Positions 11,749 through 22,249 of a stretch of DNA of 64,000 nt are shown here, in pieces. Each line of letters starts with the position of its first letter. Within the stretch, counting starts at the first letter, position 1. The DNA is from Isoetes taiwanensis (taxonomy: Eukaryota; Streptophyta; Lycopodiopsida; Isoetales; Isoetaceae). The notes below the pieces were generated by a model, which searched no databases, had not been told where the DNA came from, and worked only from the letters and a program-made list of their open reading frames with translations. Location: the NCBI GenBank assembly GCA_021234155.1, contig JAJEKV010000067.1, forward strand, positions 4,271,279 to 4,335,278, written 5' to 3'. The position numbers were made by a program, and so were the translations under genes.

Positions 11749-12829
11749 TTAGATCCTTCTGGCCAGGTGCATGTCCTTGGGTATGACAGTTATCCACTTG
11801 GCATGAATTGCATAGAGGTTCACTCTTTGAAAAGCTATGTGAGTTATGCTTCTGCTGCTTCTTGGCAGGTTCATACCATCATCGAGGTTACCCGATAGTC
11901 GATCTTGAATTCCTGCATCACCTCTCAAACTAGATGCTCGAAAGAGGCTTTTCGAATCAATCGTGCACCGCTGGAAGTCCCGGATCTCCCGAAAAGATTG
12001 ACTATACTTGGAGTTAGGTCCATGACGGACATTCTTCGGCATCCTTGGTTGAGGTGGAGGGGGTTTGGGCCCTGCTTGCAGTCTGCCACCCTGCATGAAT
12101 TTTGGTACTCTTTGTTTGGAATACCATTCATTATATCTGATCCATCGTCTCAGGTATTCTTTAAAGACCGCCTTCTTCTTCATGAATTCTATGTCGTGTT
12201 TGAGCTTAAAGGCTTTTTCTCCCCCCTTTTGTTTCTTCTTCGTCAGCTTTGGTGGCTTCAGCCACACGGGGTACGACGGTTGAGTGTTGGGGTCCGATGT
12301 TTCTCCAACTTCCTCCTCTACTTCCTCTTCCACCTGATCAATTTCCTGATCCGATGGCTCTCCCATTTCTTCTTCCTCCTCATCTGACTTGAAGTTGGTT
12401 TGGATTCTGCGTGGCTCTTGAATAACCACATTTCTTTGCAGCCTGTAATGACTCCACTTTGTTCTTTTCTCCCCATGTTGTTCCTCCTGTCTTTTCTCCC
12501 TTTTCTCTTGCTCTTGTCTTTCCTCTTCCCATTCCGCCACTTTTTCCTTCCCTTTCCTCTTCTTAGGTACCACCCGTTCTTCATGCCACTGTTGTTGCTC
12601 ATCCCTAGAGAGCGCCCCTAGGGCGACCATCTCGTCCGTTTGTTGCGTCGATTATGACGAGCTATTTGGTGTTCGCTCAGTCTGAGGAGTCAGAGCTGCT
12701 TGGCTCCTAGCTCTGTCTTTGTCGTAAGTCGTCTAGTATTTTCTTGCCGCTTTTTGCTGCAATCTTCGCCATGCTTACCCTGGGTCTTGGGCTCCTAATA
12801 TTTCTCACTGTGCATTTGGTCCTCGCCAT
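11749..12829 (-). pseudogene. Retrotransposon pre-gag ORF derived from histone H3, copy 1
   Basis: The reading frame opens at ATG 12829 with MARTKCTVR, matching the invariant H3 start MARTKQTAR, then SPRPR...KIAAKSG, which resembles the H3 tail around K18-S28. A TAG follows after about 38 codons. A long ORF (12630-11749) then encodes a highly charged linker: basic KKRKGKEK, Glu-rich EEEEEM and VEEEVEEEV, then PKLTKKKQKGG. From about residue 200 it resumes H3 similarity (FREIRDFQ for LREIRKYQ). A second frame near 11970-11850 carries RLIRKASFEHLV, then QEAAEA, and the main frame ends with NLYAIHAK, VIPKDMHLARRI. The histone fold is therefore present but split by frameshifts and stops. A canonical H3 has no such 200-residue insert. 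This copy cannot make a working histone. Confidence 0.8.
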
Positions 12830-13374
12830 GTCTTATGGATTAGAAAACTAGTTACCTTAAGTCAAAGATCTCCTTAGGGGCTTAAGAAGATGATCTAGGG
12901 AAAAATTAGGATAAAAGGATTAAAAATGGGATTTAAGAAGGCAAGATGCTCATACACTTGAGAGAATATTCCTTGGTCATTATTACTATTTTTAATGAGC
13001 CACCCTGACCCCCCTTTGATTCTTGAATTTTTATTAATTTTTTTATAGTCCTTGGTGGTTAATTATGAAGTTACGCCTTTATTTCGCTGGGATTGGATCT
13101 CCACTTGGGATGATTCTTCGATCTTTTTCGTGTAGAATGGTGGTATGAATGCATAATTTCCACTCCAAATTTACTAGAATGATCATTTGACTCACCCCCC
13201 TCCCCCTCAACTCTAAAGCTTAGCCTACTTTACAACCCTGCTAATGGGAAAAAAAACATTTCTCGCACTATCGAGGTTCAAAGTTAGAATTCTCATTCCA
13301 TTCCTTAACTAGGCCAGTTAATCTATCTATCCAGGGTCATGGCAAGTGCTGGATCTTGGTCAACCAAGATCATA
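12830..13374 (-). other. Untranslated leader of LTR element copy 1
   Basis: This is the non-coding stretch between the PBS and the MARTK start codon. It has a C-rich stretch at 13195-13210 and no ORF of note. A leader of similar length (about 650 bases) is found in copy 2. Confidence 0.5.
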
Positions 13375-13386
13375 GCTCTGATATCA
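13375..13386 (-). promoter_or_regulatory. Primer-binding site, initiator tRNA-Met, copy 1
   Basis: The plus strand reads GCTCTGATATCA. The minus-sense TGATATCAGAGC differs at one position from TGGTATCAGAGC, the common plant PBS complementary to the 3' end of initiator tRNA-Met. It lies one base from the LTR end, as in copy 2. Confidence 0.75.
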
Positions 13387-13387
13387 T

Positions 13388-15399
13388 TGTGCACTCTCCA
13401 CAAAATATACGATGCCCCGTCGTATACCTCACGGGAAATCTCCCATTCGGCAAGGTCTGCTGCACGGGCCCTCAATCTATCCTGTCCTGGAATAGCACGG
13501 ACATGGGAAGAAGACATGAGGGTGTCTTGCGCGCCCATCTCCTATGGGCTTCTACACAGCTGAAGCATAAACATAAACATCAGCACTAGCAATAACAATA
13601 CAATCATCTATCTTGAAGGGTAGTGCCATCCATCCATAGATCCATCATAGACATCAATATATCATCCAACATATGAGTTCCTACCAAGCTCAGACTCGTG
13701 GGGAGAGTAGACTGACAGTTGGGGTCTTAAGATAGAACAGACCGAGTTATGACAATGACTTAAGCTGGCAATAGACAAGGGCTAGGGTTGACCACTCCAT
13801 CCGGCCCTCCTATGTGCACACTTTGCAGATAGGCTAAATCGGGCTCTGTCGTGACTGTAACTTGCTGGAGACATAATCCTTGGTCTCACCCAATGAGGCT
13901 ACTCCAAGTTGGATGTCTCTCGGTCCAATGAGGTAGGAAGAGTTGCATCTCCTCTTCCCAGAACCCATTGGTTTGATAGGTGGCTAGAGGATCATAGCGA
14001 CATATGTCCTTACCCGACTGCTCCCCAAAACAAGAGCCAAGCCAGCATCTGCAACTTCTGAGGGTCAGGGCGACACTATCGATCCAAAAAGTATTAGACT
14101 CATACCCGACCTAGACTCATACCCGACCCTCTTGAAGTGACCGACTATAAGCCTAGCTCGCTCCAAATTTCCAGTAGCCATGCTCACCATTGACTCCCTC
14201 TATCTTGCCACTGACTCCGTTGTGTGGTGTTCATTCACTCCATAGCCTCCATAGCTTAGTGGGCTCTATGTAGCGGCCATATATAATAGGAACTAAAGGG
14301 TCTAAACTAGAAGCATCGTCTACACAAGGTTACTAGGTCTCTATCCCTTTCCCAATATAGGAGGTGCAAACATGATCAACTAACATCATATATCCACATA
14401 ACGTGATAAATGACAAGAATAACATCTAATCCTAATCACATGCATCTAACTTATAGTTAGGGTTCATCGATTAGGGTTCAAGATCCAAACTGAGGGTTCT
14501 AGAATGGCTCTATTAAAGATACGAAATGCGAACTCATCTGAAATCCTAACTTCCAGATGATCTACCAAGGAATCTACTCCAAATACCTGTTCCGGAGGAA
14601 GTTCCACCTGCTCTTAGTGTCTCCATCGCTCCGCAAGTGGTTTGGGGTAGCTCCAACTCCTTCTGATACGCACACACTCCTGGGGCTGCTGTGTATGCTA
14701 TGCTGCAACAGACGATTCTCGAAATGGAATTTCGAGCGCGAATAGGGTTCGAGGACTATTGGAGTCAGAAAATGGCTTAGGGTTAGGGTTTGGCCATTAG
14801 TAGTTTAGGATTGCCATGTCATGCCATGTGGCTCCAATAGGGTGAGTCTATGTGGTGGGTTGCCAATAGGATAGAACCATGTGGAAATGATTTCATACCT
14901 AAGGTTGGCTAAGTTATGTATAATGACTTAGCCATGTTCCCTTCTCCACACTAAGGTATACAACACTGCTAAGGTAGGCTTGTATGGCAACGTGGCCTAA
15001 AATATACATATTTATATCGTATATTTTAGGGGACATCACAGGTTTGGGGTAGCTCCCACCCTTTCTGATGTGCACATGCTCCTGGGGATGTTGTGCTATG
15101 CTATGCTGCAGTAAATGATTCTCGAAACGGAGTTTCGAGCGCAAACAGTGGTTCCAGGACCATTGGAGCCAGAAAATGGCCTAGGGTTATTGGTTTGGAC
15201 ATTAATAGGTTAGGGTTGCCATGTCACGCCATGTAGCTCCAATAGGTGCATCCATACCAAGGTTGGCTAAGTTATGTATAATGACTTAGCCATGTTCCCT
15301 TCTCCACACTAAGGTATACAAGGCTACTAAGGTATGCTTGCATGGTGACCTAGCCTAAAATATACGTATTTATACCGTATCTTTTAGAGAAACGTCACA
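13388..15399 (-). repeat. 5' LTR of copy 1 (2012 bp) with internal tandem duplication
   Basis: The plus-strand ends are TGTGCACTCT and CGTCACA, so the minus-sense LTR starts TGTGACG and ends in CA. It is longer than the copy-2 LTR (1465 bp), mostly because about 400 bp at its high-coordinate end (U3 in minus sense) is present twice. Short telomere-like TTAGGG units at 14776-14790 and AGGGTT motifs (plant telo-box) lie in the repeated part. Confidence 0.75.
14639..15399. repeat. Tandem duplication inside the LTR (402 + 359 bp)
   Basis: Copy A (14639-15040) and copy B (15041-15399) both start GGTTTGGGGTAGCTCC and end with a TCACA terminus after TAAAATATAC(A/G)TATTTATA. They share blocks such as AAGGTTGGCTAAGTTATG. 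Copy B lacks about 45 bases present in copy A near 14840-14890. Since each unit ends with an LTR-like terminus, unequal recombination between LTRs or U3 slippage are both possible. Confidence 0.85.
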
Positions 15400-15839
15400 G
15401 GTTTCACATGTATACAATGGAAGTGCAAACTCTCACAAATTATGTGGTGGAATTTTTTGTGCTTGGTTTGAATCCATTGTACAAGGTCTACAAAAAATTA
15501 TACAAGCTTCAACTTGCAGGTCAGTTAGACTCCTTCCATAGGGCATGTATCCAAGACCATAGCTTTGATGCCAGAAGATGACAATAAGATTTATACTCCT
15601 CAACACCTTAATCATGAATGGGAAAATGAGAGAGAAGGGGAAAGATATGATGTACAAAGTGAGAAGAATGAAAAGAAAGTTCGATTTGAAGAGGCAATCA
15701 AGTAAAGTGCAAAGAACAAATGCTACAATATCAAGCTTCAACAATATTATGATTCTCAGTCCACAGAAATCCAACATTCTCGTTCTCATCAAGTTTCTCA
15801 GAATACCCCTTCTGTCCGCCCCACCAGTCCTTACCCCTT

Positions 15840-16679
15840 CAACCCCTGAACCCTCCACTATCCCGACGCGCCCTCTATCAGTATCAGCAGGATGTACAAG
15901 AATGTATGCTCAAGCTCCAAGACTCCCAATAAAATTTTATGAATGGGATCCAACAGTACATGGATTTCACGGATGCTCTTCAACGTGATCTTCAGGCTGC
16001 CACAACACAAGTCCAGTCTCTGGAAGAAAGTCTCTAACATAAGCATGGTGCCCTGTTATAGACCCGTGAGGCTCTCAAAGCTGAAGAAGAAAGGATCACC
16101 ATGCTTGCAGATCAGCAAGCTCAGTTGCAGAACACCATTCAAGAACTTTTTGCCCAGCTAAAGGATAAGGATAAGCTCCTTACTGACCTCCAGACCATGT
16201 GCACGGATCTCTCCACAGGCTAGAACAGTCAGTTACAACAGATTGAACTTTGTGATGCCCGCATATCTCTTCTCGAAGGCCAAATATCAGCACTTCAAAC
16301 TCAGCTCACGCCCTTACAGGCTCAGGTTGTTGAAGCCCAAAAACAGAAGTTGATTGATGACACTGAAATTGCAAGTCTTCAACTTCAGCTATCTACTCAG
16401 GCTCCTTCATCTTCCCACGCCACGCACTCACACCGCAGATTCCGTGATCAGTCCCGTCTCCTCATGGACAAAGATAACAAAATCCGTGACTTGGAACATC
16501 AACTCATTCAAGCTCTCCAGTCTGCTAAAGAAGCGCAGAGTCAACACGAGATCTACCTGCAGCTGGCTATGACAATTCCACGGGATTACTTTACTCCCTC
16601 CAGTTATTTGGATTATGTTGTCTCACGCCGTCATCTTTTTTCTGCTCAAGTGGTATTCTGCAAATGGCAAAATTCATGA
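15840..16679 (+). pseudogene. Unrecognised coiled-coil ORF remnant
   Basis: In one plus frame from about 15882 the translation is rich in Gln, Leu, Lys and Glu with heptad-like spacing: DALQRDLQAATTQVQSLEESL, ADQQAQLQNTIQELFAQLKDK, then RISLLEGQISALQTQL and KIRDLEHQLIQALQSAKEAQ. It ends at TGA 16677-16679. Four internal stops show it is dead. I do not recognise the family. Its position next to a LINE and an LTR suggests a retroelement structural protein, but a host coiled-coil gene remnant is equally possible. Confidence 0.5.
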
Positions 16680-16932
16680 GCCCCTCGCCAGCACCGATCT
16701 TCTTGATCATAACAACGACCGACATCAGACTATTCTGCTTGAAATAAAATGACTGCCGCTAAATTTGGCGCCTCGCCCTATATCGTGAAGGAAACGACCG
16801 ACCAAATCGGCCGAGCTGCAACATAGCCATACAAATTTTTTGCCATTTTCCGATTGTGGACACAAGGTACATTTCTTTGTTTTTTATTTTCCTTTTGCCA
16901 AATCCGATTGTCAGGAATACAGTGCAGAAGAT

Positions 16933-17667
16933 ATGCCTAAAAAGATACAAATGGATCTGCTTCAAAAAATTTTAGATTCAGTAGAAGAAATAAAAGAGCA
17001 AAACCAGGCCCTTTTAAAGAAGTATGAATCTGCTGTGGTTGAGAATTCTGAATTGAAACAGGAAATTGTCTTGCTTCGTAAGGAAGTGGGAGAAATAAAG
17101 AAATCAGCATTGGATACACAACAAGAGTTTCAAAACTGGAAAGTAGAGCAAGAAAATGATGAGGATGAAAGTGATGATGGAATTGATGAAGCAGATAGAA
17201 TTGCAGAGCAGGTTGAATCCAGGGTTTCAGCTTTATTACTTGAAAGAGCTAAAGAGGATCAAGCGCGTGCTTACCGCCAATTAAACATAAAGCTCACAGG
17301 AATAAGTGAAGAGGAAACAGATGCTAGTAAAGCTGTAGAGTCCTTCTTCAAAGACATCATGTTCCTACACGATCCAAGTGTTGCTACTTGTACTCATGTG
17401 GGACAAAAGCAAGAAGGAAGATCAAGGCCGATTATTATCCGCTTCAAATCTGTTGAGCACCGTGAGCGTGTTATGCAGAATCGTGGCATTTTGAAAAAGG
17501 AAAAGAATTTTTGGTTGAATGATGATCTGACCCCAAAGCAACAAGCTGAGTTTCCTATTCTTCTTGGAAGATTGAAACAACTTACGGCAGAAGGCAAGCA
17601 TGCTTATCTACAATCTGGTCGTGTCTGGGTCAGAGACAAGACAACGGGGAAAGCAACCGGGTGCTAG
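16933..17667 (+). CDS. LINE ORF1 protein (coiled coil, RRM-like, C-terminal domain)
   Basis: ORF1p of L1-type LINEs is a trimeric RNA chaperone that binds the element's RNA. The open frame runs from 16840; I favour the ATG at 16933 (MPKKIQMDLLQKILDSVEEI) because the upstream part looks non-coding. Residues about 10-70 form a strong coiled coil. An acidic linker follows (ENDEDESDD), then YRQLNIKLTGISEEE and RPIIIRFKSVEHRERVM, the RRM-like core. WLNDDLTPKQQAEFPILLGR matches the C-terminal domain. The frame is intact to the TAG at 17665, just before the endonuclease. Confidence 0.8.
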   Translation: MPKKIQMDLLQKILDSVEEIKEQNQALLKKYESAVVENSELKQEIVLLRKEVGEIKKSALDTQQEFQNWKVEQENDEDESDDGIDEADRIAEQVESRVSALLLERAKEDQARAYRQLNIKLTGISEEETDASKAVESFFKDIMFLHDPSVATCTHVGQKQEGRSRPIIIRFKSVEHRERVMQNRGILKKEKNFWLNDDLTPKQQAEFPILLGRLKQLTAEGKHAYLQSGRVWVRDKTTGKATGC

Positions 17668-17671
17668 GAAA

Positions 17672-18361
17672 TTGCCCTCAGGTTTGGAGTTTGGAATGTA
17701 CATGGATTAAATTCTTGGAAGATGGTGACAATTGAGAATATGCTAATTAAAATTGATGTGTTAGTCTGCGTAGAAACTTGGGAACATGAAACTGCTTGCT
17801 TATCTGATTTCAGGCTTCACAAAACTAAAAACAATTTGGAATAAAAAAGGTGAAAGTGGCAGGGGCTATGGAGGTATTGCATGTTTTGTGTGCAACAGCT
17901 TCTGCAAACTCGTGTCCGTAGTTAAGGTATGTGACTACAATCAATACATGTGGATTGAAATAAAGGGGAAAACTTCGTCTTTATATTTAGCTACAGTGTA
18001 CTTTGCACCGCTAGTTTCTGGGGGGATATATGATCATGATAATTTAAGTTTGACAGACCCATTTGTGCATTTAGCAAAGGATATTGCTCATTTTGCTCTT
18101 AAAGGGCATGTGCTATTGGCTGGGGATTTCAATGGAAGAGTAGCAGGTAAGCAAGCAAAAATTTTCTCAGACAATCTAGATGACATATGGTTGGAAGAGT
18201 TGTCCACATCGGACTGGGATAGAGTCTCTCCTGATAAGGACGAAAATGCCATGGGAAAACTCTTGCTGCAATTGTGTCAGACATTTGGAATGGTACTTTT
18301 TAATGGCACAAGTAAATTTCCATTTGCTAATGGAGCACTACTGCACAAGGTTCTAGTGAAA
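17672..18361 (+). pseudogene. LINE ORF2 endonuclease domain
   Basis: The apurinic/apyrimidinic-type endonuclease nicks target DNA. FGVWNVHGLNSWK, then VLVCVETW (catalytic Glu) start the domain a few bases after ORF1. One frameshift near 17820-17840 leads to the frame 17786-18364 with YLATVYFAP and LLAGDFNGR (catalytic Asp/Asn). The final SDH motif lies in the next frame at about 18430 (PMSDHTLL). No ATG precedes it directly, so translation would need reinitiation or readthrough from ORF1. Confidence 0.75.
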
Positions 18362-20088
18362 TAGATTACCTTATTGGTAAAGTTGATGCAGCAAGCCTAG
18401 TGCATGATTTTAGGGTGGTTGATCAACCGATGTCTGATCACACACTTCTTACATTTGCATTGAGAACTAAAACTACGCAGTCAGTGCAGAATAGACAGCA
18501 GAGATTGCACATCAGAATTCAAGCGGATAAGGCAGGAATATATGGAACAAGTCTAGAAAATGCTCTTAATAAGGTAAATTGGTCAGACAGTATTGCAAAA
18601 AACAATCAGCTTTTTATTGATACAGTGATGTCAGTTGCAATACAGATATTTGGGTGCAGCAAAGGGGGATTGCCAAGAAGGAATCAGAAATGGTGGGATC
18701 TAGAATGTTATCAAGCACGGGAGAATTTTTATAACTCATTGGATAAGAAGACAGCTAGAAAGGCATTTAAGCAGTTTACAAAGCAAAAACAAGTTGAATG
18801 GGAAGTACGATGGCAGCAACAATTAATGGAGGAGCTCAAAACGATCCCTAAACGGTTTTGGAGTCGTTTGCAGACACATATGGCCTCATTGGGTGATTTC
18901 ACAAGGCAAGAACTATTTGATTATGTTAAACAATTATATAATGTTCCAAATAGCGAAGAGCAGGAGGTTGTAGAAGGAAGCATTATAGACTTGTTCACGG
19001 CAGAAGACATATATTTGTCTTTGAGAAAAATGGCTAATGGTAAGGCACGCGATGCAATGGGTCTGGCAATAGAACTCCTAACATGGGGTGGCAACAAAAC
19101 GATGCAAAAACTTGCTGATTTGTTTAACATGGATTTACATCAAGGCTTTCCAGAACAATGGTGTATTAACAGAATTGTGCCAATTCATAATGTCATGAAT
19201 TATCGAACCATTTTGGTGAGTAGTGTAATGGCAAAGTTATTTGGGGCTGTGCTGGAAAAGAAAATTAGCAGTTGGGTAGAGGGGAATAAAGTACGGGCAT
19301 GTGGGCAAGCAGGTTTTAGAAAGGGGCATTCTACTATTGATCATCCCTTTACGATCAGAGTATTAGCAGAAGGAGCGAAGGGAACGGGAAATGCTCTATA
19401 TTGTTGTTTTGTAGACTTCACTAAGGCTTTTGATCGCATCCGTCGTAGCACTCTAAAGCAAAGACTTGAATATTTGCAAGTTCCTAAAGAGCTTCAAAAA
19501 GGAGTTGCATGCCTGTATCATAAAGTCTTAGTTGAGCTTTCTTTTCCTCTGGATGGCACTGAAAAGATAGAAAGCAATGTTGGGGTAAAGTAGGGTTGCC
19601 CACTATCCCCCACACTCTTTGGAGTGTTTATTGATGAACTGGAGGAGTGGATGAGGAGAGAAGACGATGCAGGAGTATGGCTTGGCAAATATGTGATCCA
19701 AATACTTTTATATGCAGACGACATTGTTCTCTTCTCTAAAACTGCCGCTGGATTACAAAAGCTCCTAGACATCTTGGGTTCCTTTTGTAATGAAAAAGGG
19801 ATGGCAGTAAATAAAGGGAAAACAAAAGTGATGGTTGTAGGGAAAAGAGAAAACATTCAGATGCAGTTTGGTGGAGAGATCTTGGAGCAAGTACATCAAT
19901 ATAAATACCTTGGGGTGGAGTTTACTGACAACTATAAATGGAATGCAGGAGTTGACAAAAGGGTTGCAGGACACAATGAGTTTGTGGAGGAATATGCATA
20001 TACAGAAATGGAGTATGCGAAAACTTATGTTAAAAATGTTGGTACTGAAGAATTCAAAAACAACAACTGGTTAAGTCAACCAACTTAG
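18362..20088 (+). pseudogene. LINE ORF2 reverse transcriptase
   Basis: Positions 18400-19593 encode RT blocks including MANGKARDAMGLAIELL, the QAGFRKGHSTIDH block and CFVDFTKAFDRI (first catalytic Asp). A TAG at 19591 sits exactly where Gln is expected before GCPLSPTLFG, and the frame then continues to 20088 with LLYADDIVLFSK (catalytic YADD) and YKYLGVEFTDNYKW. Apart from that stop and the endonuclease frameshift, the ORF is well preserved, so this copy is fairly young. The C-terminal zinc finger is missing because of the copia insertion. Confidence 0.8.
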
Positions 20089-20093
20089 TAGTC

Positions 20094-20741
20094 TGTTCAA
20101 AATATAATTGAATAGGCCCTTGACAATATTCATATATTATAGTCTCAACAATCTTGAAACATTCATTACTTCTTAAGATCCAAAGATCTCTCATTAATTG
20201 ACTTAGTTCTTATACAATATCATGCACTCTAAGTCATTTATCATGAATGGAAAAAAAACTTTCAAATAATATACCTTCAAACCTTATAATGCTACAGTAA
20301 CTTTACTGTAGCAAAGGTATTGACTTAGTTTGACCAATTCCCGGACTCAATCTTAAACGATCGGATCTTCAATCTTTGCACCTGCATTCAATCACACCAC
20401 ACCCGATACTGATCTATACTTCTTGCATTTTGTTTATAGCTCAGATCCGGCCGTTATGGCAGACTGATCGAGCCATTTTCTTAGACGTTCCAAATCGGGA
20501 ACATTTGAAAACCATTTCCCCCTTAGATATAATATTCGTGTCATCATCTTCAAAGGTTACTATTAATAAAAATGTAACCTTATAACCATTGGCTTCCAAT
20601 ACGACCTAGGTTAGGCTTAGTTTACCCTTAGGGCATTATTCAACCTTAGGATATTAATCCTTTGCTTCTTCAATCTCCCATAATTGCATGCAACATATTC
20701 TTCATGAACAACAGAGCATTATAACATGAACATATTCAACA
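20094..20741 (-). repeat. copia-type 3' LTR
   Basis: The plus-strand ends are TGTTCAAAAT and TATTCAACA, giving a minus-sense LTR that starts TGTTGAATATG and ends in CA. Right next to it (20742-20754, minus sense CATGAAGGGGGAA) is a purine-rich polypurine tract, followed upstream by copia RNase H coding sequence. It interrupts the LINE at 20093. Confidence 0.65.
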
Positions 20742-21066
20742 TTCCCCCTTCATGTTATAATCTAACTATTGTATCAGGCCTTTTAATTCAGTAAACCTCC
20801 TTTCTGGCAGGGGCTTTGTAAGCAGATCTGCTAGTTGATTCTTTGTGTTGATATAGATCAATCCAACTATGTCTTTCCCAACAACTTCCCTGATAAAATG
20901 TAACTCTAGTTCTATGTGTTTTGATCTCTAATGAAATACTGGATCTTTGGTCATGGCAATGCAGCTAGTGTTATCACAGTATAATGCAGTGGCCTGATTT
21001 TGGTGATAACCAAGTTCAACTAACAATCTTCTTTCATAGTTACATTAATGCCTACTTTCTGGTAGG
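20742..21066 (-). pseudogene. copia RNase H, C-terminal remnant
   Basis: Reading the minus strand gives ALYCDNTSCIAMTKDPVF, then RSKHIELELHFIRE and INTKNQLADLLTKPLP, the hallmark end of Ty1/copia pol where RNase H degrades the RNA template. One in-frame stop replaces the residue before RSKHIE. Only the last ~110 residues remain; the rest of the element is absent from this side. Confidence 0.8.
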
Positions 21067-22249
21067 TCGTTCAATCTATTTTTCTCACTTATAGCTGCAC
21101 GTAATAGACTATGCAACATCACAAAGACATGGGGTGCGAATCTAAATCACCAACTTCACAAAGTAAATCCTTCAAATCTGTATAGATCTCACTTATAGCA
21201 GCAAGTAATATGCTCAGCAACTTCGAACTTCAAAGCTGCACAAATTTTGAAGTTGAAAACTTGATTTGCTCTGGGATACATTAGACCTTTTGAAATCATT
21301 CTTCCCAACTCCATCTCCCAACTCCATCATTTGGAGAATTCAGATAACATACTACGTGCCACAATAGATTACATAACAATTAAGATTCTTTGCAAATACA
21401 AATCACAAATTATTAGACTGCACGCACTAGAATGATCCTGGAGCCGTAGGAATGGATTCCCTCTTCCTTGATTTATAATTTCCTTCTCCAGATCAACCGA
21501 TTTCCATGCTTGATACTCCTATTTGGCTGGAGCTAATTGTATAACCGGATGAATCATACAAAATGGAGCCAAAATTGTCGTGGAGAATCAGGCAAATGAA
21601 ATGGAATGATGTTTCTTATTCTTGATCGACATCAACATTCCACCACAGAGTTTCGGGTTTGATAAAATTTAGATGCCACTCTTAGGGCCATGCCGGTTCG
21701 ACTTTTGGCAAACAGAAAATGTGAATACTTGTGAAGGGGCTTGAACATTAAGAGGCAGCATAAAAAACAAATGAGGAAATGTAGCAAATTGCACTTGAAG
21801 CAAACATTCTAATAGCATGGTATAATGGATAAGGACCTTGACTTTCCATTGTTCTCCTTTCATATCTCCCTTTTTTTTTTTGAATCTGGACTAGATTTTT
21901 TTTCTGAGTCTGAGTCTGGGTATCATTATGTATGTAAAGAAAGCAAAACAAATATGGATATTGTTTACATGGTGATCATGAATGGAAGTAAAACTGGAAA
22001 GAAAGTCTAGGAATGTTGATATCATGATGAATAATGGTTGATCATGGCAATAAGCAATCATTAAAAGTCAGTCCAACATGGACCTAAGATTGTATTTAAT
22101 TCGTACATCTTTTGGATTCCTTCAAAGGTGTTTTTGCATTATTGACTCCAAAAACTGAGTGTTATCACTGGGTTACTTCGAATTTGCTCATCTTTATGAT
22201 TATAGGCAGACTTGTGTGTGTTTGTTGGCATCTCTCTTCAAATATAGGG
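21067..22249. other. No supported gene
   Basis: AT-rich DNA with a short direct repeat (CTCACTTATAGC(T/A)GCA.GTAATA at about 21087 and 21189). No ORF above 80 codons has recognisable motifs. It probably includes more decayed copia sequence. Confidence 0.3.

Larger units (their letters stand above)
11749..15399 (-). mobile_element. LTR retrotransposon copy 1 of the H3-carrying family (partial)
   Basis: Minus-sense order is LTR (15399-13388), primer-binding site (13386-13375), leader, then a histone-H3-derived ORF (12829-11749). The LTR is homologous along its length to the LTR at 40713-42177: both begin (plus strand) with a TGTG.. terminus one base from the PBS, share ATACGATGCCCC/ATACGATGCTCCC and later blocks, and end in TCACA. 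gag-pol and the other LTR were not found, so this is a broken copy. The superfamily, Ty3/gypsy, is inferred from copy 2. Confidence 0.75.
16840..20093 (+). mobile_element. Nearly complete LINE with L1-like ORF1, endonuclease and RT
   Basis: ORF1, apurinic endonuclease and reverse transcriptase follow in order on the plus strand. The 3' end is cut at 20093 by a copia LTR that starts at 20094. The RT (GFRKGHSTIDHPF, FVDFTKAFDRIRR, YADDIVLFSK) differs clearly from the plant L1 types at 27-1883 and 42.2-44.5 kb and resembles the copy at 56.5-58.3 kb. The window therefore holds at least two LINE lineages. Confidence 0.85.

Noticed and set aside
12318-12621. ORFs on both strands opposite the charged linker of the H3 ORF
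   Set aside because: Low-complexity shadow translations (Phe/Leu-rich) of a Glu/Lys-rich coding region.
14776-14790. Telomeric repeats (TTAGGG)
   Set aside because: Only two to three units inside an LTR; plant telomere arrays are long. Treated as LTR motifs.
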